Shown here: one piece after another, positions 58,777-64,000 of the stretch
Layout: each line of letters opens with the position of its first letter
How positions within the stretch are numbered: the stretch's first letter is position 1
Source of the DNA: Levilactobacillus cerevisiae
GTDB lineage: Bacteria > Bacillota > Bacilli > Lactobacillales > Lactobacillaceae
Direction: 5' to 3'
NCBI RefSeq assembly: GCF_003946245.1
Contig: NZ_RHNN01000004.1
Location: 83,404-147,403 of the forward strand
DNA: 64,000 nt
Made by a program: the position numbers and the translations under genes
Notes under the pieces: model-generated
What the model was told of the DNA's origin: nothing
The model's input: only the letters and a program-made list of their open reading frames with translations
Databases searched by the model: none

Positions 58777-60825
58777 ATGCAAATTTGTTTAGACGGCGAG
58801 CAGTTAACAGTGCGCGATGAGGCCGTGGCCGACGACTGGCAACTACGCTGGGCCCATCAACCGGAGGCCAGCCTGCACAGCACGGTGGCGCACCCGGCCA
58901 TTGCGGTGGGTGACGGCGATAGCCAGGTGAAAATGAATCAGGGAAACTTCCAGCTCCACGACACCAACGTGGAACGGATTGGGTTGCCGGTCGTGCAAAC
59001 GTTCACCAGTTCTGCGACTTCGGCCACGCTCGAACTGGCGCCAGCCCCTGATAGTCCCAGCTATTTACGCGTGCTGATTCATTACGTCAATGGTGGCTGG
59101 CACTTAGATTTCAAGGCGCTCGCGGCAAAATTAAACCGCTTTTGGCTGCGGCTGACCGCGCAACCCAGCGACCGATTTTATGGTGGTGGGGAACAGATGA
59201 GTTACCTCAACCTGGCTGGGCGGACATTTCCAATTTGGACCTCCGAGCCGGGCGTGGGCCGGAATAAGCAGACGGCCATCACGCAGGCCGCCGACCGAAA
59301 CAACGGCGGGGGTGGGGACTATTACACCTCGAATTACCCCCAGGCGACCTACCTGACCAGTCGCCATCAGATGGTCCATTTAGCCACGACGGCCTATGCC
59401 GAGTTGGACTTTACGGACCACCGTTATACGGAGCTGAGTGCCTGGGCGGTGCCGGATTCCGTGTGGTTAGCCAGCGCACCGACCTTAGCGGGCCTGGTGC
59501 GGTTGACCAAGGATTGGTTCGGCACCCAGCCGGTCTTACCCGATTGGGCGAACCAGGGCGTCGTGCTCGGCCTGCAAGGCGGCACGCAGGTGGTGGGTGA
59601 CCGCGTGGTAGCCGCACAACGCGCCGGCATTAAGGTTGCTGGCGTTTGGCTCCAGGACTGGGAAGGGCCGCTGTTCACCAGTTTTGGCAAACGTCTGCAC
59701 TGGGATTGGCATTGGGATCAAGATTTCTATCCGGGGCTCGATGAGCAGATTGCAAAATGGCGGCAGCAGGGTATTCGATTCCTCGGCTACATTAATCCGT
59801 ACGTGGTCGACGATGGACCGTTATTTGCCACGGCAAAGGACGCCGGTTACCTGGCCACCCAGGCCGATGGCGACGTCTACTTGGTCGATTTCGGCGAGTT
59901 CAACTGTGGGGTCGTCGATCTCTTGAATCCCGCGGCTTATCAGTGGTACCAGGGAATCATCGAGCAACGCCTGATTGACTTCGATATGAGCGGTTGGATG
60001 GCCGATTTCGGTGAGTATTTGCCGACGGACGTGCAACTGGCCGGCAAGGCCGACCCGATGCTGGCGCACAACCAATGGCCAGTGCTGTGGGCAAAATTAA
60101 ACCGCGATGCGCTGGAACATGCTGGCAAATTGGGCGAAGTCGTGCCCTTTTTCCGGGCTGGTGGTGCCGGTACCCAGGGTTACGCGCCACTCCTGTGGGC
60201 GGGTGACCAGAGTGTCGATTGGACGCCGGATGACGGGTTACCCTCCGCTCTGACGGGGATGTTGACGGTTGGCTTAACGGGTAACGGTCTGACCCATCCC
60301 GACATTGGCGGCTATACCAGTTTATTTGGCAACGTTCGGACCAAGGAACTGTGGTTGCGGTGGCTGGAACTGGGAGCCTTTACCCCGTTCATGCGGACCC
60401 ACGAAGGCAACCGGCCCAGTGAGAATTTCCAGTATTATGACGACTACGCAACCATGCGCCAGGTGGCCCGGCTAACGCGGGTGCACCAGCAATTGGCGCC
60501 GTACCTACGAGCCGTGATGCAGGAAAATACCGCGACCGGGATGCCCGTGATGCGGCCGTTAGTCTTGGCGGACGAAGAGGACGAGCAAACCTGGGATGAG
60601 CACACCAGTTACACGCTGGGCAGTGATCTCCTGGTGGCGCCCGTACTCAAGCCGGGCGAGACGCAACGCAGCGTTTACCTGCCGGGTGGCGAGTGGTGCC
60701 ATCTCTGGAGCGGCGAACTGTTTCGTGGGCAAGACCGCGTGACGGTGGCAGCGCCGATGGGGATGCCACCGGTGTTCTACCGGGCCAGCAGCAGCTTCGC
60801 CAACCTCTTCTCAACATTCCGGTAA
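58777..60825 (+). CDS. sftG: GH31 sulfoquinovosidase
   Basis: 682 residues, cytosolic. It hydrolyses alpha-sulfoquinovosides (for example sulfoquinovosyl glycerol from plant sulfolipid) to sulfoquinovose. Compared with E. coli YihQ, every key residue appears at a constant +5: Arg306 and Trp309 in TSFGKRLHW (YihQ R301, W304; bind the sulfonate), nucleophile Asp410 in GWMADFGEYLPTD (D405), acid/base Asp477 in LLWAGDQSVDW (D472) and Tyr513 in GGYTSLF (Y508). An N-terminal beta domain (1-245), the TIM barrel (about 255-570) and a C-terminal beta domain follow. GGAGGT lies 6 bases before ATG. Last gene of the operon. Confidence 0.93.
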   Translation: MQICLDGEQLTVRDEAVADDWQLRWAHQPEASLHSTVAHPAIAVGDGDSQVKMNQGNFQLHDTNVERIGLPVVQTFTSSATSATLELAPAPDSPSYLRVLIHYVNGGWHLDFKALAAKLNRFWLRLTAQPSDRFYGGGEQMSYLNLAGRTFPIWTSEPGVGRNKQTAITQAADRNNGGGGDYYTSNYPQATYLTSRHQMVHLATTAYAELDFTDHRYTELSAWAVPDSVWLASAPTLAGLVRLTKDWFGTQPVLPDWANQGVVLGLQGGTQVVGDRVVAAQRAGIKVAGVWLQDWEGPLFTSFGKRLHWDWHWDQDFYPGLDEQIAKWRQQGIRFLGYINPYVVDDGPLFATAKDAGYLATQADGDVYLVDFGEFNCGVVDLLNPAAYQWYQGIIEQRLIDFDMSGWMADFGEYLPTDVQLAGKADPMLAHNQWPVLWAKLNRDALEHAGKLGEVVPFFRAGGAGTQGYAPLLWAGDQSVDWTPDDGLPSALTGMLTVGLTGNGLTHPDIGGYTSLFGNVRTKELWLRWLELGAFTPFMRTHEGNRPSENFQYYDDYATMRQVARLTRVHQQLAPYLRAVMQENTATGMPVMRPLVLADEEDEQTWDEHTSYTLGSDLLVAPVLKPGETQRSVYLPGGEWCHLWSGELFRGQDRVTVAAPMGMPPVFYRASSSFANLFSTFR

Positions 60826-60844
60826 ACGGTCTACGGTGGTCTTT

Positions 60845-61036
60845 GCCGCCTGCGGCAGCTAGGTACTCCGCTCTTGTGGGGCGACCCTCCGGAGCCAAAG
60901 TGCGGTCTCCGGAGGCGGTGGGAAGCCTTGCCAAAGGCGCAAGTCTCCCCACACGACCCATGTTGTAAGGCCGGAAAATTCACCGGTCTAACAACACCGA
61001 CACAGAGAGCTACGTACCTAGCTGCCTCCGGCTATG
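60845..61036 (+). repeat. E-type cloverleaf element at the end of the sulfoquinovose operon
   Basis: CCGCCTGCGGCAGCTAGGTAC / GTACCTAGCTGCCTCCGGC outer arms (perfect inner 12 bases), CTTGTGGGGCGACC, CTCCGGAG..CTCCGGAGG hairpin around GCGGTC, GGTGGGAAGCC..CTCCCCAC, CCATGTTGTAAG, CCGG hairpins and ACACCGACACAG. It starts 20 bases after the stop. 61037-61258 contains no recognisable gene. Confidence 0.75.
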
Positions 61037-61258
61037 GCCACAGTAGTCCGGTCCGGGCTGGATGTTCTTTCATTTTAATATTTTGTGATTATGGGATCGA
61101 CTGGCGGTGAGCCGGCTGGTCCCATTTTCTATGGAGAGTGTTACTGATTTCATTGGTTTTACTGTAGAGAATGGTGTTCTAGACGGGGAGCCAGCGGGTA
61201 AGAGGGCTCGGTGATTTTTAAGCAGTGTATCAGGGATAACCTTTCTTGGGGGAAAGAC

Positions 61259-61290
61259 TTGACAATTATTAAATGAACGTTTAATATACT
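61259..61290 (+). promoter_or_regulatory. Promoter region with TetR-type operator 1
   Basis: TTGACA (61259-61264) and TATACT (61285-61290) flank TTAAATGAACGTTTAA (61269-61284), whose ends TTAAA/TTTAA are inverted. The spacing of 20 is long, so the true -10 could be TTTAAT. Confidence 0.5.
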
Positions 61291-61368
61291 GATTAACGAT
61301 TCACGTGACTGCCAAACGTAAGTTACTATTTTGACAATCACCCGTAGAGTCGTTTAATTTTCAACGTT

Positions 61369-61388
61369 AATTAAATGATTATTTAATT
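61369..61388. promoter_or_regulatory. TetR-type operator 2 over the SIR2 ribosome-site region
   Basis: AATTAAATGATTATTTAATT: perfect 8-base arms around GATT. It lies just upstream of the SIR2-like start codon. Confidence 0.5.
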
Positions 61389-61404
61389 GAAAGAGATGAG
61401 CATT

Positions 61405-62130
61405 ATGAATTTAACCAATGAACAAGTCACCGCTGACGTTTCTACTCTGGTTGCTGCGCTGCGTCGGAGTCATTTTACCGTTGCGCTTACTGGGGCTGGG
61501 ATTTCTACGCCCAGTGGGATTGCCGACCTGGAACATATGTCGCCACTTGCCGGCAATCTGCTGTCTTCTGAGGATGAGCTGAAACGAGATCCGAAAAGTT
61601 ATTATCACCAACTGCAGCGGACCTTCCTCCATGGCATGTTTGACGTTGGGCCGACCGTTGCTCACCGTGAGTTGGCTCGTCTCGAGCAACAGGGCTTGCT
61701 ACAGGGGGTCGTTACGACTAATGTGGACTACTTGCACGAACTGGCAGGTTCCGTAAACGTTGCGAATATTTGGCACAGCTTCAATGAAAATGTGTGCGTC
61801 GACTGCGGGCGGGTCTATCCCGTTAGCGTGTGGCAACAGGGTAGTGTGCCGCGTTGTCCCGTGTGTGGTGGCTTGCTATCCCCGGCCCCCGCACATGATC
61901 ACATTGGTCGGGACCTAGTTGCCGTGGAGCGGGCCAACGCGTGGATGGACCAGGCGGATTTGGTGATTGTCACGGGGTCTAACGGCTATTACGATTACCT
62001 CAACGACTACGCCGAGGTGATTCAGATTAACCCGCGACCGACGGAGTTTGACCAGCGCGCCACGCTAAACATTGTGGCCACGGCTGATGAAATTTTAGGA
62101 AAGGTGGGAAAAATGGTTGACAGTAACTAA
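61405..62130 (+). CDS. SIR2-family (sirtuin-like) NAD-dependent protein
   Basis: 241 residues. NAD-binding GAGISTPSGI (about 31-40), TTNVDYLHE (about 110-118; compare TQNID), catalytic His in WHSFNENVC, zinc ribbon CVDC (about 131-134) with CPVC (about 152-155), and TGSNGYYDY near the C-terminus. The usual SGIPDFR is changed to SGIADLE, so the loop that closes over NAD is altered. Reaction could be NAD-dependent deacylation, ADP-ribosyl transfer or NAD hydrolysis. Start ATG 61405; the TTG at 61387 overlaps the operator. It shares operator words with the TetR gene that follows after 21 bases. Confidence 0.85.
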   Translation: MNLTNEQVTADVSTLVAALRRSHFTVALTGAGISTPSGIADLEHMSPLAGNLLSSEDELKRDPKSYYHQLQRTFLHGMFDVGPTVAHRELARLEQQGLLQGVVTTNVDYLHELAGSVNVANIWHSFNENVCVDCGRVYPVSVWQQGSVPRCPVCGGLLSPAPAHDHIGRDLVAVERANAWMDQADLVIVTGSNGYYDYLNDYAEVIQINPRPTEFDQRATLNIVATADEILGKVGKMVDSN

Positions 62131-62136
62131 TCAATC

Positions 62137-62149
62137 GTTTAATATAAAC
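62137..62149. promoter_or_regulatory. TetR-type operator 3 before the TetR gene
   Basis: GTTTAATATAAAC: GTTTA/TAAAC arms, 2 bases before the TetR ATG. It has the same TTTAA word as the other sites, consistent with autoregulation. Confidence 0.4.
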
Positions 62150-62151
62150 TC

Positions 62152-62733
62152 ATGAGAAAAATTGATGAAGGAAAAAAAGAACGTGTCAAATTAGCTGTTT
62201 TTGAAATCACGCGGGATGAGGGAATCGCGGGTCTGTCATTTGGTAAGATCGCCAAGCACGCCAACGTGAGCTCCGGGACGCCATACGTGTACTACAAGGA
62301 TAAGACGGACATGTTGGGTAAGATCTACCTGGACGTCAAGGACTTGTTGGATACAGGGTTACGGGCGTCGATTGCTGCGGGGAAGACACCAGAGGACAAG
62401 CTGTTCAACTGCGTTTACCACTTCGCCCAACAGTTTCACGAGCATCCGCTTGAGTCGATTTACCTGGACGAGGTTCGTGACAATCCCAAGGTGGTCACGG
62501 CCGAGGTAATTCGGCAAGGGAACCGCTTGGCTCAGCCAGTTGATAATTTGTTTCAAGAACTGAACGAGGCGGGGATGTTCGTGATCAACAACCAGGAAAC
62601 ACTGTACGCACTGCTGTTTGCACCGTTTATTATGGTGCAGAAGCAGCGGGTGGTTACGGATCAGCCGATGATGTTGAGTGAGTTGGAAACGGTCATTCGT
62701 TTATCCATCCAAGGTGTATTAAAAAATCGTTAG
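62152..62733 (+). CDS. TetR-family transcriptional regulator
   Basis: 193 residues. N-terminal helix-turn-helix (about 8-52): RVKLAVFEITRDEGIAGLSFGKIAKHANVSSGTPYVYYKDKTDML. The C-terminal ligand domain (60-190) is not assignable. It lacks a clear ribosome site, so it may be translated by coupling with the SIR2-like gene. The ATTTAAT-type inverted repeats upstream of SIR2, of itself and of the next unit suggest that it controls all three. Confidence 0.88.
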   Translation: MRKIDEGKKERVKLAVFEITRDEGIAGLSFGKIAKHANVSSGTPYVYYKDKTDMLGKIYLDVKDLLDTGLRASIAAGKTPEDKLFNCVYHFAQQFHEHPLESIYLDEVRDNPKVVTAEVIRQGNRLAQPVDNLFQELNEAGMFVINNQETLYALLFAPFIMVQKQRVVTDQPMMLSELETVIRLSIQGVLKNR

Positions 62734-62751
62734 CGCGATTTTTATTTTTAC

Positions 62752-62776
62752 TTAATTATTAAATAAATGTTTAGTC
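62752..62776. promoter_or_regulatory. TetR-type operator 4
   Basis: TTATTAAATAAATGTTTAGT contains TTAAATAAATGTTTA, close to the site at 61269 (TTAAATGAACGTTTAA). It sits just before AAAGGAG of the small coupled ORF. Confidence 0.45.
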
Positions 62777-62794
62777 ATTAAAAGGAGATCACTT

Positions 62795-62917
62795 ATGGAA
62801 ACTGCACCGGAACCAGAAACACTGTCGTTGCCCCTTTGGTTAATGTTTGTCAATCTAGTCGATGAGGCCCAGTGGCAATCTGGTACAACGGTGACGGAAT
62901 TGGAGGCGGTAAGATGA
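62795..62917 (+). CDS. 40-residue ORF translationally coupled to the NAD(P)-binding gene
   Basis: ATG at 62795 with AAAGGAG 8 bases upstream; the product begins METAPEPETLSLPLWLMFVN and ends at a TGA that overlaps the next ATG (ATGA, 62914-62917). The central LPLWLMFVNLV is hydrophobic. No family recognised. The good ribosome site and stop/start overlap argue for real translation; it may serve as a coupling leader or be the stub of a lost gene. Confidence 0.5.
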   Translation: METAPEPETLSLPLWLMFVNLVDEAQWQSGTTVTELEAVR

Positions 62918-63543
62918 AAATTGTTATTTTTGGTGCCAGCGGGAGTGTTGGCAAGTTCTTGATTGATGAAGCGGTCGCACAAGGAAATCAGGTTGTGGCG
63001 GTGAGTCGCCAGGCCGGAAATGTTTCGGAACAGGCCAACGTGAGCGTTCAGATTGCGGACTACACGGACCAGATGAGCTTGCAAAAGGTGATTGCTGGCA
63101 GTGACGCAGTAATTATTTCACTCGGCGACTTTGGCGTGGTGGATCCCGTACGGCAGATTGCAGTAGCCATGAGGGCGGTCAACGTTGACCGGGTAGAAAT
63201 CGTGACTGGTTATGGCGCGGATGTGGCCTCTCGCCAGAGTTTAACCGCGGCGGAGTTGACGGAATTTATGGGTGTGCGGCAGGACTATTTAGAGGGAACG
63301 ACGAACAAAGAAAAACAGGTCGCTATCCTAAAAAAATCAGGACTGACCTACACCAACGTCCAACCGTCATGGTTAACGTTTGATCCCGCCACGAAGGCCT
63401 ACCGGTACGGCGAGTTCACCCCGAAATCGGTCCACGATGAGCTGAGTCGTGCGGATTTAGCGGCGTTCATGATTACGAATTTGATGAAGGATCAGTTTCG
63501 GAATCAGTCGGTCTATATTTCTGGGCCGTTGGTGTATCGTTAA
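62914..63543 (+). CDS. NAD(P)H-binding (atypical short-chain dehydrogenase) protein
   Basis: 209 residues. The Rossmann motif FGASGSVGKFL is at 5-15, followed by VVAVSRQAG, DAVIISLGDFG, KKSGLTYTNVQPSWLTF and SRADLAAFMI, the pattern of NAD(P)H-binding proteins related to YwnB/NmrA/flavin reductase-like. Such proteins act as small oxidoreductases or redox sensors. ATG at 62914 preceded by GGAGGCGG; a longer upstream frame is not used. It is probably controlled by the neighbouring TetR protein. Confidence 0.85.
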   Translation: MKIVIFGASGSVGKFLIDEAVAQGNQVVAVSRQAGNVSEQANVSVQIADYTDQMSLQKVIAGSDAVIISLGDFGVVDPVRQIAVAMRAVNVDRVEIVTGYGADVASRQSLTAAELTEFMGVRQDYLEGTTNKEKQVAILKKSGLTYTNVQPSWLTFDPATKAYRYGEFTPKSVHDELSRADLAAFMITNLMKDQFRNQSVYISGPLVYR

Positions 63544-63618
63544 GAGTAGGACGAAAGGCAGTTAGCTGGCTTTCGTTTTCTCCTTTGGCACATGTCTCAG
63601 CTATATAGTTTAGTGTTA

Positions 63619-63657
63619 AAAACGAGTCTGGGATTGTGTCCCAGACTCGTTATTTGT
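63619..63657. terminator. GTCTGGG hairpin, terminator or C-element remnant
   Basis: AACGAGTCTGGG / CCCAGACTCGTT (12-base perfect stem) with loop ATTGTGT and trailing TATTTG. Its stem is also the first hairpin of C-type elements. Confidence 0.6.
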
Positions 63658-63771
63658 ACAAAATTATTTATAAGACGTATCATGAAGAGAATGAACCTAT
63701 CTCTGTTACACTAGTGCATGCAGGAAGTTTTGTGAACGGAGGTTGTCTTTTCTCCTTTCGAGGTGATGTCT

Positions 63772-63882
63772 ATGGAGACATGGAAAAATCTGAAGAAAGG
63801 TTTCACAGCCTATGAGCGTGTTTCAGGCGCTGTCATTGATGCTGGCATTTGCCACATTAATGATATTAATCGATCGCCATAA
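63772..63882 (+). CDS. 36-residue ORF overlapping the type I toxin ORF
   Basis: GAGGTGATGTCT precedes ATG at 63772. The frame METWKNLKKGFTAYERVSGA runs to TAA at 63880-63882, overlapping the toxin frame (+1). No family recognised. It may be a coupling ORF that opens the toxin ribosome site. Confidence 0.3.
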   Translation: METWKNLKKGFTAYERVSGAVIDAGICHINDINRSP

Positions 63883-63895
63883 CGATCGAAAGTAA
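63812..63895 (+). CDS. Putative holin-like type I toxin (27 residues)
   Basis: The product starts MSVFQALSLMLAFATLMILI and ends DRHNDRK: one membrane helix and a charged C-terminus. This is the pattern of the TxpA/BsrG-like 'holin-like toxin' peptides of lactobacilli (MSxxxxLxLMIxFATLxIxL). AAAGG lies 11 bases before ATG. These toxins insert in the membrane and are silenced by an antisense RNA transcribed from the 3' side. A minus-strand TTGACA (around 63930) is a candidate for its promoter. Confidence 0.65.
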   Translation: MSVFQALSLMLAFATLMILIDRHNDRK

Positions 63896-63957
63896 CTAAA
63901 AAAGCCGTCCTCTAAATACTTTAGGTTCTATGTCAACTGTTGTTGGTAATTCCATTT

Positions 63958-63998
63958 ATAAAATTGTCTAATCCTTTGAGATTAGGCAATTTTTTTTG
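63958..63998 (+). terminator. Terminator of the type I toxin locus
   Basis: AATTGTCTAATC / GATTAGGCAATT with loop CTTTGA, then eight Ts at the window end. Confidence 0.85.
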
Positions 63999-64000
63999 AG

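Overview
The window looks like chromosome from a Lactobacillaceae bacterium with a GC content near 50%. My best guess is a Levilactobacillus-like lineage. The basis is the gene set: PepX, a proline iminopeptidase, an OppABCDF operon, a choloylglycine-hydrolase-type enzyme, a Lactobacillales-style holin-like type I toxin, GTG/TTG starts with strong AGGAGG ribosome sites, and two tryptophan-type (TrpXYZ) ABC operons. I see no rRNA, tRNA, CRISPR array, prophage or intact insertion sequence.

Layout. 1-9.5 kb: a choloylglycine hydrolase family enzyme, a DUF218 membrane protein, cell-wall enzymes (GH73, penicillin-binding-like serine hydrolase), a TerC transporter, a beta-hydroxyacid dehydrogenase, and a divergent RelA/SpoT-domain protein followed by two paralogous small proteins. 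9.5-21 kb: an insertion-sequence relic, a DinJ/YafQ toxin-antitoxin pair, a GNAT plus ABC operon on the minus strand, a DegV protein, a second related ABC operon on the plus strand, and a HigBA pair. The two ABC operons have long structured leaders ending in attenuator-type terminators. 21-29 kb: a broken and an intact CPBP protease, a VOC protein, an ABC-F protein, an L,D-transpeptidase and a proline iminopeptidase. 29-42 kb: PepX, an amino acid permease, Nudix and guanylate-kinase-like genes, a Fur-family regulator, a Ser-rich secreted protein with a membrane partner, and a glutamine-type ABC transporter. 42-53 kb: HflX, two OppA paralogs and OppBCDF. With PepX and the iminopeptidase this forms a peptide uptake and breakdown set.

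The metabolic highlight is 53.9-60.8 kb. Five tightly spaced plus-strand genes (aldehyde dehydrogenase, GPH sugar transporter, FSA-like transaldolase, fucose-isomerase-like sugar isomerase, GH31 sulfoquinovosidase) match the sulfoquinovose transaldolase (sulfo-TAL, sft) pathway. The GH31 keeps the catalytic and sulfonate-binding residues of E. coli YihQ at a constant offset of 5. The inferred route is sulfoquinovosides to sulfoquinovose, sulfofructose, then sulfolactaldehyde plus fructose-6-phosphate, with sulfolactaldehyde oxidised to sulfolactate.

The structural highlight is a superfamily of roughly 28 large (about 170-200 bp) intergenic elements, about 8% of the window. They share a cloverleaf-like core (CTGTGGG, CTTTGAG/CTCAAAG, CCCAYG, a variable hairpin) inside several different outer-arm types, labelled A, B, D, E and F here. 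Some copies are nested in others, and outer stems differ between copies by compensating changes, so they appear mobile and structurally constrained. A separate family (C) is built on different hairpins. I do not recognise either family. In repeat entries the + orientation is the one reading CTGTGGG first.

The right end carries a SIR2-like gene, a TetR regulator and an NAD(P)-binding gene with shared ATTTAAT-type operator candidates, and a 27-residue holin-like type I toxin.
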